NCBI GenBank assembly: GCA_043778315.1
Contig: JAYWGJ010000345.1
Span: 1 to 17,902, forward strand
Direction: 5' to 3'
Length of the DNA stretch: 17,902 bases
DNA from: JBEEMU01 sp043778315
GTDB taxonomy: Bacteria; Bacteroidota; Bacteroidia; Chitinophagales; Saprospiraceae
Part shown: one piece after another, positions 6,500 through 15,904 of the stretch
Layout: each line of letters begins with the position of its first letter
Position numbering within the stretch: position 1 is the stretch's first letter
Made by a program: the position numbers and the translations under genes
Notes under the pieces: model-generated
The model's input: the letters and a program-made list of their open reading frames with translations, nothing else
What the model was told of the DNA's origin: nothing
The model's database searches: none

Positions 6500-6541
6500 A
6501 AAAGCCGTTAAACTACTCTAAAAAGTAGCTTAACGGCTTTT
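6500..6541. terminator. Bidirectional intrinsic terminator between convergent genes
   Basis: An 18-bp stem with one mismatch: AAAAGCCGTTAAACTACT (6500-6517) pairs with AGTAGCTTAACGGCTTTT (6524-6541), with a 6-nt loop. A-runs and T-runs flank it on both sides. It lies between the plus gene ending at 6465 and the minus gene ending at 6609 and can serve both. Confidence 0.92.
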
Positions 6542-6576
6542 ATTATTGTATAAATATACTAAAAATTAGGGTATTT

Positions 6577-6607
6577 ATCACTAAACACTAATCATTAATC
6601 ACTAAAA
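6577..6607. repeat. CACTAATC/TTAATCAC repeat element, copy A
   Basis: This element sits between the terminator and the stop codon of the T9SS cargo gene. It carries CACTAA, CACTAATC and TTAATCACTAA in a row. Its TTTATCACTAAACACTAATC aligns with 10862-10881 at all but two positions. Confidence 0.65.
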
Positions 6608-6608
6608 T

Positions 6609-9600
6609 TTAGTTTTCTTTAACTAATTTAGTTACTTCATCACCTATTTTCAAGAAATATACACCATTTACAAGTCGACTAAGGTCTAATACATTGGGAG
6701 TAACGTTGTATGATTCTAAAACACGTCCTAAAACATCGGTAAGTACAGTTGTTTGTTGTTTATTGGTAGTTACTATATTTACAATATCACGAGTTGGATT
6801 TGGAAACACGACTACTGCACGCTCCTCTCCTATTTGTACAGTTACCGTAGCACTATAATCTTGTAAGCCATTAAAGTCTATTTCTTTAATACGGTAATAA
6901 TACAAGCCAGTAGGTAAGTTTCTATCTATAAAGCTATAATCTGCACCGTTAGTACGATTTAATGCAGCTACGGTAGCAACTATTTCAAACTTATTAGAAT
7001 AGGCATTATGTCTTTGCACTTCAAAATTTTTGGCATTTACTTCCGACGCAGTTCCCCAAGTGATTAAAGCATTGGTTTTACCACTGTTTTTAGCTGCAAC
7101 ATATTTCCATGTAACGGGAAGCGGGCTTCCAGAAGCTATGGTAGGTCCAAAAATAGTAAAATGGTCAAGGTTGAATTGTAAATAAAAGCCATCGTTAGTC
7201 AAACCATAATCTGCGTTAGTTATCATACTATTATCTACTGAGCCAACAGAAGTACCTACATAAGAAGGTATGCTACAACCTGAGCCACCCGAAGCCCATG
7301 CAATATTCATATCGCTTAGTGTAACGGCAGGTGCAGGTGCAATACTTGCATTATAGTTAGTCAATTCGGAATCAAAATAGTATAAACGTAAAGTATAGTT
7401 GAGTGTAGGTACAATCGTACTAGATAAATTTATACCGCGTCCAAAAAACAAATTACCTAAATAGGTTATAGGCGTACCCTCATCACTTATTTGTAAATTA
7501 ACATTTCCGAGGTTTTGACCATTAGGATTTATACTTGCAATAATCTGTCCTGCACTTATAAAGTCATAATATCCATTACCATTTACATTAGTAACCAAAA
7601 TACTTCTACATATTGGATTGGTAATAAAGATACCTCCAGGACACGCTTCTGCTGTTCGCTCGTAAGCACCAGCATCGCGAGTTGTATTATATACAGATGC
7701 CTCCAAAATATCCATAGCGGGAGCTGTAACATTGTCGGCTGCATCGATAGCAGAGCTTAAACAAGTTAGTTGTAGTCCATCGTCGGCGGTAAGCCAAGTG
7801 TTATCAAGTCCCTTGCCATTTGCTATATCTCTAAATAAAGGGTTGGTATTTTTATTACCTGTACCTGCGGGAATACTAAGACTTTCAAAGATAGTATGGT
7901 CTGCGGTTACAACAGGAGCAGGAGCAGGCGCACCAAACACGGTGTTGCCCCACAAAATAGAATTGTGTACTATAGTTGTCGCATTGTCGGATAGAACCGC
8001 AGCGCCTACATCTGCTCTATTATTAACAAAAGAACAATTATTAGCTGTTACTGTTCCATCATTTTGTATAGCTCCGTTACCGCTATTAGGGGCATAATTA
8101 TTATCAAATATACTATTTGTTATAGCAACTGTACTTGTTATATCTACCGCTATTGCTCCGCCGTCAGTAGCAGTATTATTATCAAATACACAATTGCTAA
8201 TTCCGATTGTATTATTACTTACTGTTTTTATAGCACCTCCACCTACGCCACCATAATTGTCTTTAAATAATACGTTATAAAAACTTGGATTGCAATTAAC
8301 GTCTGCATAAACTCCGCCGCCATAAAAAACGCTGTAATTAGCAAAAAATGTACTTGTACTAATATTAGGTGACGCGCCATTAGTAAGGTAAATAGCTCCG
8401 CCATACCCTGCATTATTCATTTGGAAATTACAATTAGTAATAGCTACATTAATTCCGCCACCATCAATACTTATTGCACCTGGTGCGGTAATAGAAATAT
8501 CGTCGGAACGGCTTGCAGTAACTACAAAGCCATCTAAAGTAGTAGGAAGTGTAGGGTTTGTATATTTAAGAATAGTAGCGGAGTTTAGACCGCTAAGGCT
8601 GATAGCTCCGCTCAATACAGATACGGACGCAACACCTGCATCTCCTAAATTGCTAAACGCAGGTCGATCGACCAGATTAACCTCTGTACCCTGAAAGCCT
8701 CCATACAAACTTGCACCATTAGGCACGTTGAAACTAATGGTTCTATCTGTACCCGAAGTTGGTTTGTATATACCTTCGGCAACCCATATATCATAAGCAG
8801 GTGTATGGCAACCAAGATTAAGGGCTGTTTGTAAGTCGGTAAAAGCATCTGCCCAACTTGCACCTGTATTTAATCCGACCGCATCTTTATCTACATAGAT
8901 TCTACTAAGTGCTACGGGCGGAAAATATACTATCACAGAAGCAGTAGTACTACAAGAAAAAGCATTGGTAACAGTAACTTCATAAGTACCATTAGCAGAA
9001 AAAGTATTGGCAGCAGTTGTCATACTTGAACCGCCACTCCATACAAAAGAAGCACCATTACCCGAACCACCAACAATAGCTTTTACATTATAGGTGGTAC
9101 AGTCGCTACTTAAAGTGGTAATGGAAACGGTCGGACTTTCCTCCGTTATAGCTACAGTTTTATACCCTGAACAAGTAGTAGCTGCGTCAGTAACCGTAAC
9201 GGTGTAAGTTCCGCTTGCATCAAAGGTGTTGATAGCTGTGAGGCTGCTTGCCCCGCCAGACCAAACGTAGTCTGTACCTCCACTTGCCGTTAAAGTAGTC
9301 ATATCACAAAACGATGTAGTTCCCGCTATATTAATTACAACAGGAGTAGCAATGTTTTGTAGTTCATACGCACCCATATCCAACGAAGTAGGGCTTGGAT
9401 AAAATCTACTACCACCTATTATATCAGTAGCGGTAGCATTTACATTATCACCTGCATTAAAACAGGGCGAACAAGTATTGATTTGAAGTCCGTCATCGGC
9501 TGTTCGCCACACACCATCAAGCCCTAAGGGATTATTGATGTCAAAAAACTGCGGGTCTGTATCTAAATTATTTGCACCAGGAAAACCTCCTTTCACCAAC

Positions 9601-10577
9601 GAGTTAGTTACATTTGTAGTGCCTTGTGTACTTATCATAACATTATTCCCAGAAGGATTCATGGTGTTCCATACAATACAATTTGTCATATTTACAGTAC
9701 ACCCAGTCTCATTATACACTGCCAATGCACCTATATTACTTATATTGGTAGCAAAAGTGATATTATTAAGGTTTAATGTGGTCAGATTAGTGTTATAAAT
9801 AGCACCACCTCCGCCACCGCTTGCATTATTATTATTAAAAACGGAGTTAGTGAAAGATAATGTACCGCTATCAAAGATTAATACCGCACCACCATTTTGT
9901 GCAAAGTTACCACTAAATACTAAGTTAGTGGCAGTTGAAGGCGCGTTTTGAGCATACCATGCACCTCCATAAGCACTCGCATAGTTGTTTTGTAAAATAC
10001 AATCCGCTATACTAAAATTAACGTCTGTATCAATCAAAAATATGCCTCCGCCAGATTGATTACCGTTTGTTATACCCTGATAGTCTGTTGCGTCGTCTGC
10101 ACGACCGTCCTCGACAATTATACCTTCGATGCGTGTAGCGGCAAGTAAAGCACTGACAGTTACGACATGATAAGCGTTATCGGTATCAATGCTTGGATCA
10201 CCTATATTGCCCTCCAAAACGGTAGGGTTTACGATAGGGTTACGGTCGGTAAACACAGTTGCGGCGTTACTTGCAGCATCGAAGCCACCGTACAATCGGA
10301 CTCCCGACTTAACAGAAAAGGTAACGGTACGCGGGTCGGCAGGTGAAGCCGTACCTGTAACGTCGTTAGTTGGCAGGTGTATGCCTTCCATTAGCCAAAC
10401 ATCATCGCCAGTTTGCGCTATTAATAATGCGGTGGCGAGGTCGGCTGCGTTAGCCCAACTACTGCCATCTCCCGTGCCAGTAGCGGCAGATTTAGCATAA
10501 ACGGTAGCGGCTTTTGCCGCAGGAGAGCTTAGTAGAACGCCAGTAAGCACTAAAACGAGGGGGTAGAAATACTTCAT
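6609..10577 (-). CDS. T9SS-exported protein with two beta-helix halves
   Basis: A 1322-residue protein with a signal peptide (MKYFYPLVLVLTGVLL, cleavage near AKAA-TVYA). Half 1 (about 24-406) and half 2 (about 558-973) repeat one design: SWA(N/D)A, W(L/V)xEGI(H/Y)xPT, RT(V/I)xF, LYGGF, then parallel beta-helix turns rich in NCxFxxN and GGA(I/V), ending in TADDGLQ and D(M/A)GAYE, as in choice-of-anchor Q/POMP-like proteins. Between them are two PKD/Ig-like modules (about 412-478 and 482-552) sharing (Y/F)VWSGG and GTYxVTVT. A fibronectin-like module lies at about 1153-1250 (ALITWGTASEVNAKNFEVQR). Residues about 1252-1322 are a type A T9SS sorting domain (VVVFPNPTRD, LTDVLGRVL, GVYFLKI). It is expected on the cell surface or secreted, probably as an adhesin or glycan-binding protein. 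I see no assured catalytic residues, so an enzymatic role is not claimed. It has its own promoter and terminator. Confidence 0.9.
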   Translation of the reverse strand: MKYFYPLVLVLTGVLLSSPAAKAATVYAKSAATGTGDGSSWANAADLATALLIAQTGDDVWLMEGIHLPTNDVTGTASPADPRTVTFSVKSGVRLYGGFDAASNAATVFTDRNPIVNPTVLEGNIGDPSIDTDNAYHVVTVSALLAATRIEGIIVEDGRADDATDYQGITNGNQSGGGIFLIDTDVNFSIADCILQNNYASAYGGAWYAQNAPSTATNLVFSGNFAQNGGAVLIFDSGTLSFTNSVFNNNNASGGGGGAIYNTNLTTLNLNNITFATNISNIGALAVYNETGCTVNMTNCIVWNTMNPSGNNVMISTQGTTNVTNSLVKGGFPGANNLDTDPQFFDINNPLGLDGVWRTADDGLQINTCSPCFNAGDNVNATATDIIGGSRFYPSPTSLDMGAYELQNIATPVVINIAGTTSFCDMTTLTASGGTDYVWSGGASSLTAINTFDASGTYTVTVTDAATTCSGYKTVAITEESPTVSITTLSSDCTTYNVKAIVGGSGNGASFVWSGGSSMTTAANTFSANGTYEVTVTNAFSCSTTASVIVYFPPVALSRIYVDKDAVGLNTGASWADAFTDLQTALNLGCHTPAYDIWVAEGIYKPTSGTDRTISFNVPNGASLYGGFQGTEVNLVDRPAFSNLGDAGVASVSVLSGAISLSGLNSATILKYTNPTLPTTLDGFVVTASRSDDISITAPGAISIDGGGINVAITNCNFQMNNAGYGGAIYLTNGASPNISTSTFFANYSVFYGGGVYADVNCNPSFYNVLFKDNYGGVGGGAIKTVSNNTIGISNCVFDNNTATDGGAIAVDITSTVAITNSIFDNNYAPNSGNGAIQNDGTVTANNCSFVNNRADVGAAVLSDNATTIVHNSILWGNTVFGAPAPAPVVTADHTIFESLSIPAGTGNKNTNPLFRDIANGKGLDNTWLTADDGLQLTCLSSAIDAADNVTAPAMDILEASVYNTTRDAGAYERTAEACPGGIFITNPICRSILVTNVNGNGYYDFISAGQIIASINPNGQNLGNVNLQISDEGTPITYLGNLFFGRGINLSSTIVPTLNYTLRLYYFDSELTNYNASIAPAPAVTLSDMNIAWASGGSGCSIPSYVGTSVGSVDNSMITNADYGLTNDGFYLQFNLDHFTIFGPTIASGSPLPVTWKYVAAKNSGKTNALITWGTASEVNAKNFEVQRHNAYSNKFEIVATVAALNRTNGADYSFIDRNLPTGLYYYRIKEIDFNGLQDYSATVTVQIGEERAVVVFPNPTRDIVNIVTTNKQQTTVLTDVLGRVLESYNVTPNVLDLSRLVNGVYFLKIGDEVTKLVKEN

Positions 10578-10695
10578 AAGGTTTTTGTTTTAAGAATTAA
10601 TAAAAGTTGAAATAATAAGACTTATAATATGTAATAAAATAAAGATATTAAGGTAAAATAATATTAAAATAAATTATTTATTATCAAATAATGTT

Positions 10696-10727
10696 CAAAA
10701 ATAGGTTGCTTTGGCTGTACCGCCAAA
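10696..10727 (-). promoter_or_regulatory. Promoter of the T9SS cargo gene
   Basis: On the minus strand TTTG (10724-10727), a 20-bp spacer and TATTTTTG (10696-10703) match the Bacteroidota consensus. The predicted leader is about 110 nt and very AT-rich. It lies in the 306-bp gap 10578-10883, which otherwise holds the macroglobulin terminator and the repeat at 10821-10888. Confidence 0.65.
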
Positions 10728-10771
10728 TAAAATAATATAAAATTGACATTTATACTACTAATGTAGTAGAA

Positions 10772-10818
10772 AAAACACCCGTACAGCCACAAAATATTGC
10801 GGTTCTACGGGCGTTTTT
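10772..10818 (-). terminator. Intrinsic terminator of the macroglobulin gene
   Basis: A long imperfect hairpin. The outer stem is AAAACACCCGTA (10772-10783) with TACGGGCGTTTT (10806-10817), one mismatch; inner pairs join AGCC with GGTT. Read on the minus strand it ends in a U6 tract (complement of the A-run before 10776). It lies about 65 bp after the stop codon at 10884. Confidence 0.85.
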
Positions 10819-10820
10819 TA

Positions 10821-10888
10821 GTGATTAACGATTAATGTTCAGTGATTAGTGTACACTAATCGTTAATCACTGAACACTAATCGCTAAT
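10821..10888. repeat. GATTA/TAATC inverted-repeat cluster, copy B
   Basis: GTGATTAACGATTA (10821-10834) is the exact reverse complement of 10857-10870, and GTTCAGTGATTA (10837-10848) of 10864-10875. The centre, GATTAGTGTACACTAATC (10844-10861), is a perfect 18-bp palindrome. Several alternative hairpins are therefore possible. The cluster overlaps the stop codon of the macroglobulin gene and is related to the element at 6577-6607, which also abuts a stop codon. Confidence 0.8.
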
Positions 10889-13800
10889 TAGAAATTGTTA
10901 TCCGCGACGGTTTGTCCCAATCTTTGTATTCATTGGTGTAATACAAAAACGCGGCGGTTGCGGGTGCTTCGTATTCGCCTGGAATATCGGCTTTGAGGTC
11001 GAGGTTGATGGTGCGTTTTTCCTTGGCTTGCATGCTTTCGTAATGCAGCACGACGTAGCCGTCAAAAAGCTCAAAATAGTCGCATATTTTTTTGTCGCGA
11101 AGCTCTTTTAGCTGCCACGGCTGCGGCGAAAGCCCAGCAGGAATACCAATCACCGCCATCGTAGAAGGCAACAATTCGGCAGTTTTGTTTTGTAAAACGG
11201 TCGTTAGACGTACCGTTTCGCCCATTTTGCACTGCGTAGCTGCTATTTTGGTATCGATATCGATTTTACATTCCGTTTGCGCCGTCGGCAACGTAGTAGT
11301 ATAATCCAACTCCAATTCGTAAGGCATCGCTATTTTGCAATTTTCGTAGCGCACCGAAACTTTTTGGTTGCCTCCGTGCAAATATTGCGCTAAGCCGTCG
11401 ATGATAATATCGTCGTGCGCGTCCATCGCGAAGTGCTTAGTCGCTACTTTTTTGCCGTCGACATATACTGCTAAGTCGCCTGCTTCGGGTGCGCGTTTGC
11501 TGTATTTCGTGTATTCCAAAATCGCTTTTATTGCCAATACCGTCGCCTGCGTGTTGCCGTAGCCGAAGCTCGTTTTGCCTTCGGTGAGGAATTTGAGTGC
11601 TTGCGCCAATTGCGGCGTTCCTTTTTTGTTTTTGAGGATAGCCAACACCGCGAGTGCCGTCGTTTCTATCTTCAAGGCGTGACCTGAAGAACCCGTTACC
11701 GAAGAAGTTTTGCCGTTCCACGAGCCATCTTTGTCTTGCATCGCAAGTAGTTTATCCATTATTTTTTCGGCGCGGATTTTGTCGTTTGTGGCGTATAAAC
11801 TGTTGGCAGTCAATGCCATACAGTATGCGTCGCTGTCGGTTTCTGCATCTTTATAGACTTTATCGAGTTCTTTACCGAGCTTGCCGCCTTGTCCTGCTTC
11901 GCACATCGCCCAAGTGATGTAGGCATCGCGCACCGTACCCGCGCCGAGCCAGACGTGCGCAGCGTTGCCTCTATCGAGCCACGAGCCTGCGTTGTCGCGT
12001 TTGGTAAATAAAAACTGCGTAGCACGGTCGATATAGCCTTTGTCCACCGCGTAAACTTTGGTCATATCCTGAAACTCCATGATGCCGTAGGCGGAGAGCG
12101 TTTCGTGTGCGGGCGCACGTCCCCACCAATCGAAGCCGCCGCCCGGACTTTCGTAGCCCGTAAGGATTTTGTAGCCGCCGTCGAGGTATTCTTTGCAGCG
12201 TTTTTCGATGCCTTGGTCTTGGCTGTTCGTTTCGCGTAAGTAGTTTAGCACCAATACGTTAGGATAGTTTGCGGAACTTGTTTGCTCGAAGCAGCCGCCT
12301 GGGTGTTGCAGCAAACTCTCTAAGCCGCGCATCACTTCGCCAATCGTATTTGGGTGCGCTACCAACTTGCATTTCACGCTACCGCTAACGGGGCTGTTCA
12401 CTTCCACCGCGTAATCTTTTTGTTTGGCATCAGCCGAAAAAACTTCGCGCACAGGAAATCCACGCGGACTGACGCGCACCGTTTCGGCAAAACTATCGTC
12501 TTGTCCTTGTTGGTCAGCAAAATAAACTTGAAATTTGCCTTGTCCGAGCGTATCGGCAATAATATAGTTCAAAAAGAAGGTTTTGCTCTCTTTGGCGGCA
12601 AGCGTAAGTTGCATTTTGAGCGCGTTCGTGCTGTTCGTGTTTTGCGGCGTAAAACCGTTCGGGACGCTCACCTCGTAGTTGCCCGTGAGCTGTTCGTCGG
12701 TATTGTTCGTGAGCGTGAGCGGTATCGCGACGCGGTCGCCCGTGAGGACGTTCGTCGGCACTTTGCATGTCATCTGAAACGGCAGCTGTGTATAAAAAAT
12801 CGCTTCGGCATGACCGATGCCGCCGTCGCTCGCGAAGCCCTCGAGCGTAGCGCGAAACTGCGATATATCATCGTTATTATAAAACTCAATTTCGGCTCTG
12901 CCGTTGCGCCCGACGTTGATACTCGGATTCCAATATATCGTTTTGCGGAAATCGGTACGCGCCGCTACTTTTTCGCGGATAGTGTATTGCGGACTGTAAA
13001 AAGTTTTGGTATTTTGATAACGAATATCTTTACCACGAGTACCATGAAAGCGAAGCTCTTCGCCCGTGCGCGTATCAGGTGCTGCGTTTCCTGCTACAAT
13101 TGCTGCCATTCCTTGCATATTAAGCATTACTGTTTTTTTCTCTGCGGGTATTTCTACTTCGCGGGTAGAGCCGTCAGGCATTTTTTCTATTCTTTTGCCA
13201 CTTTCGTCTAAGGCGCGTCCTTGTACATCAATAGGAATACCTGCGGCTGTATTCGGTTCTCTATCTAATTTATCAGGCACGCCATCAAAATCACTATTTT
13301 CACCAGCTACAATATCGTCTTCCGCTTCGGCAGCTTTTTTTCCAACTTTTTGTGGTATTCTTTGAATTTCGGCTGCACTGATGGTTTTGCTCGATGTGGT
13401 ATTATCCAAATTAACCAATGGCGGTTTGTGCGCTCTAACAATAACGGGCATACTCGGTACGGGCGGCGGCGCAGGAACGGCGCGCCCAGGTTTTGCTGCA
13501 TCGGCTACGGGTTTATTTGATTTTGGTGCTACTGGTTTAGCTATGTCTGCGCGTTTAGGCGCGGCAGATTTTTCCTTATTCATGGCAGGTATGCCTTTCT
13601 TGACTTGCTTACGGTCTGCCTTATTCGCACTAGTAATCTGCACTTCCTCGAGGCGTGTGGCGTTTTCGGTCATCGTAATCGTCAATAACTTATTAAATAC
13701 CTTAGGCACTATATCAGTTCGCATTTGGTTGAAACCAACATAATAACTATATATATAATAAGAGCGGCTCGGGTCAATATTACCAATCGCAAACGCGCCT

Positions 13801-15836
13801 TCCATATCGGTCGTGAGTCCGCCTACATATTGGTTGTCGGCAGCGTTATATACCTGCACCGTAGCACCCAAAAGCGGCTGTCCGTTACTATCAACTACCT
13901 TTCCGCGTAGGGTCAGAATTGGCGAAATCGCAATATTTTGGTCGTACTCCGTAAATGCTTTTTCTTGATTTTGGTACTGAATGCCGTCGTGAAAAACTAA
14001 GGTAGCAGGCGCGTCGAGGCGTACACCCGTTAGCGCAAAGCTGCCGTTTGCTGCGCTGCGCGTTTGGTTAGTTGTGCCTTTTTGGGAGATGACTACGCCA
14101 GAAATCGGCGCGCCAATCGCATCTTTCACGATACCCGAAAAAATTGCTTTTTCGCCTTTGGCGGCGTAATTGAGCGGCGTTTTCGCCAACACTTTTTCCC
14201 ACTCAAAATGTCGCCAGCCCTGCGTCATCAATAAATAATCGAGCGCGGTAGCGCGGTCTTTTTCGTCCGCTTGATAATCGCGGTAGTCTTTTTTGGCAAA
14301 ATAATAATTTGGCTCAAAAACATCGCCTTTCACGTCGGCAGCCAACAAAACTTGCGCGAGAATATTCGCTTGTCGGTCGTCGGCAAACGACAGCAATTTA
14401 TCATCAACAACCGCGAGGGCGAAGTTGCCAGGCATCGGTAGCCCGCGCTCGTCGCGCACCTCTACGCTCATGCGTACTTTTTCACGCGGCTGATACTTAT
14501 CTTTATCGGTTTTGATATTGATTTTGAGTTGTTTATCGCTGTTCACGAAAGTCAATCGCTCGGCGCGGGGCAGTTTTTTGCTATCAAATAAAGTGAACGA
14601 CATGATGCCGATAGGCAAGTCTTTGGTCGGAATATCGATGCGTTGCTCGCCTTTTTTCGCCTCCAAAACCTTAGCAATACTTGCTTTTCCGCCTTGCATA
14701 CCCACCAAATATAACGTTTCGGATTCGGTGCTGCTCACTACGGCGGTAAGGGTTTTTGCTTTGTTTTCTATGCGTAACGCAAAGCCGCGCTCGAGCGCAG
14801 ACGGCAATACATACGTCTGTTTGATGTTGCGCGGACGCGAAATAGTAGCGGTGTAAGTTTCGCCGTTTTTGGGTGTAAAATCGAGCGCGCCCATACCCGC
14901 GTGGTAAGTTTCGAAACGCGCAACTGCGTTATTTTTGCTGTCACGGATTTCGCCTTCTACGTCGGCAGGCTTACCAAATTCGTCGAGTGCTTTAAATCCT
15001 ACTCTACCGTGAATATTATCCACCATATCGCCGCCTTCGGGCAGAAATTGCAAATCAATTTTATTCAATACAATAGGAATGCTCCGCGAAATACTTTCGG
15101 TCTGCCCTTGATATTGTATCATAATATTGGCTAAACCGTCGTTTGAGGCGAGTTCGTTAGGTAATTTGAACTGTACATTAGCGTTACCGTCGGCATCGGT
15201 CGTACCGCTATTTGTACTGATTTGCGCACCGTCCACCGAAGCGGTATAGGTGAACGCGTAATTAGCCAAAGGTGCTTTGGTTAAGGTTTTCAGGCTGATT
15301 TTGGCTGTCACATTATCGCCTGCGCCGTAAGCCTCGCGCTCGTAGTCGAGGCGCATATTGAGGTGCGGCAGCACCACGCGCTGCACGTTGAACTCTCGTG
15401 CCAAAAACTCGTTGGTATTATTGCCCCAAAGGGTATAAATTTTGATTTTCCATAAGCCACCAGCCGCGTTTTCGTCGATATGGAACGTGCCGCCTACGCC
15501 GCCGTCGGTGCAGAGCAGCGTGAGTTTTTGCTCTACGCTACCTTTTGGCGATAGCAATTCGGCATACACTACGTCGCTTTTTTCGGAGGCTTTGAGCGTT
15601 GCCGCGTCGCGGACGGAGGCTTTAAACCACACGTTGTCGCCTGGGTTGAGCTGATTGCGGTCTAACTGTAAATACAGTTTTTCGGGTTTGGCTTCGCGCC
15701 AAAACGAAGTCAACTGCTCGACTAACTCCGTCAAAAACGGGTTTTCGTCGATAAGACGCGGCGCGAAAGTACGCGCAAAAATGGTGCTGATAAGCGTTGC
15801 AGCCACTAAGACTGCCGTTAATTGAATTTTTTTCAT
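10884..15836 (-). CDS. Alpha-2-macroglobulin family protein with thioester and mosaic insert
   Basis: A 1650-residue protein with an N-terminal export signal (MKKIQLTAVLVAATLISTIF) and no lipobox cysteine, so probably soluble in the periplasm or secreted. Residues about 50-545 are macroglobulin-like beta domains (KLYLQLDRNQLNPGDNVWFKA; YQPREKVRMSVEVRD). Residues about 565-640 and 641-722 are two carboxypeptidase-regulatory-like domains (FSGIVKDAIGAPISGVVI; LRGKVVDSNGQPLLGATV). A linker rich in Lys, Ala and Pro follows (723-840), with a thrombospondin-3-like piece at 847-881. The A2M core begins near 950 (TDFRKTIYWNPSI). GGCFEQ at 1180-1185 is an intact thioester motif (C1182, Q1185), followed by the alpha-alpha toroid (about 1185-1445; GGGFDWWGRAPAHETLSAYG) and a C-terminal beta domain. 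Bacterial A2Ms are held to trap attacking proteases covalently. No pbpC lies next to it. The start at 15836 is the first Met ahead of the signal peptide. Confidence 0.92.
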   Translation of the reverse strand: MKKIQLTAVLVAATLISTIFARTFAPRLIDENPFLTELVEQLTSFWREAKPEKLYLQLDRNQLNPGDNVWFKASVRDAATLKASEKSDVVYAELLSPKGSVEQKLTLLCTDGGVGGTFHIDENAAGGLWKIKIYTLWGNNTNEFLAREFNVQRVVLPHLNMRLDYEREAYGAGDNVTAKISLKTLTKAPLANYAFTYTASVDGAQISTNSGTTDADGNANVQFKLPNELASNDGLANIMIQYQGQTESISRSIPIVLNKIDLQFLPEGGDMVDNIHGRVGFKALDEFGKPADVEGEIRDSKNNAVARFETYHAGMGALDFTPKNGETYTATISRPRNIKQTYVLPSALERGFALRIENKAKTLTAVVSSTESETLYLVGMQGGKASIAKVLEAKKGEQRIDIPTKDLPIGIMSFTLFDSKKLPRAERLTFVNSDKQLKINIKTDKDKYQPREKVRMSVEVRDERGLPMPGNFALAVVDDKLLSFADDRQANILAQVLLAADVKGDVFEPNYYFAKKDYRDYQADEKDRATALDYLLMTQGWRHFEWEKVLAKTPLNYAAKGEKAIFSGIVKDAIGAPISGVVISQKGTTNQTRSAANGSFALTGVRLDAPATLVFHDGIQYQNQEKAFTEYDQNIAISPILTLRGKVVDSNGQPLLGATVQVYNAADNQYVGGLTTDMEGAFAIGNIDPSRSYYIYSYYVGFNQMRTDIVPKVFNKLLTITMTENATRLEEVQITSANKADRKQVKKGIPAMNKEKSAAPKRADIAKPVAPKSNKPVADAAKPGRAVPAPPPVPSMPVIVRAHKPPLVNLDNTTSSKTISAAEIQRIPQKVGKKAAEAEDDIVAGENSDFDGVPDKLDREPNTAAGIPIDVQGRALDESGKRIEKMPDGSTREVEIPAEKKTVMLNMQGMAAIVAGNAAPDTRTGEELRFHGTRGKDIRYQNTKTFYSPQYTIREKVAARTDFRKTIYWNPSINVGRNGRAEIEFYNNDDISQFRATLEGFASDGGIGHAEAIFYTQLPFQMTCKVPTNVLTGDRVAIPLTLTNNTDEQLTGNYEVSVPNGFTPQNTNSTNALKMQLTLAAKESKTFFLNYIIADTLGQGKFQVYFADQQGQDDSFAETVRVSPRGFPVREVFSADAKQKDYAVEVNSPVSGSVKCKLVAHPNTIGEVMRGLESLLQHPGGCFEQTSSANYPNVLVLNYLRETNSQDQGIEKRCKEYLDGGYKILTGYESPGGGFDWWGRAPAHETLSAYGIMEFQDMTKVYAVDKGYIDRATQFLFTKRDNAGSWLDRGNAAHVWLGAGTVRDAYITWAMCEAGQGGKLGKELDKVYKDAETDSDAYCMALTANSLYATNDKIRAEKIMDKLLAMQDKDGSWNGKTSSVTGSSGHALKIETTALAVLAILKNKKGTPQLAQALKFLTEGKTSFGYGNTQATVLAIKAILEYTKYSKRAPEAGDLAVYVDGKKVATKHFAMDAHDDIIIDGLAQYLHGGNQKVSVRYENCKIAMPYELELDYTTTLPTAQTECKIDIDTKIAATQCKMGETVRLTTVLQNKTAELLPSTMAVIGIPAGLSPQPWQLKELRDKKICDYFELFDGYVVLHYESMQAKEKRTINLDLKADIPGEYEAPATAAFLYYTNEYKDWDKPSRITISN

Positions 15837-15904
15837 ACAATAAGTTTGAGTACGCTTTTAGGAATGCGCAGATGATTAATATTAGTTTTTTTATTTTTTT
15901 TTCG

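Noticed and set aside
12354..13211. Long plus-strand open frame (285 codons) opposite the macroglobulin
   Set aside because: It is antisense to a well-supported coding region with clear domains, has an unusual composition and resembles no family; a shadow frame.
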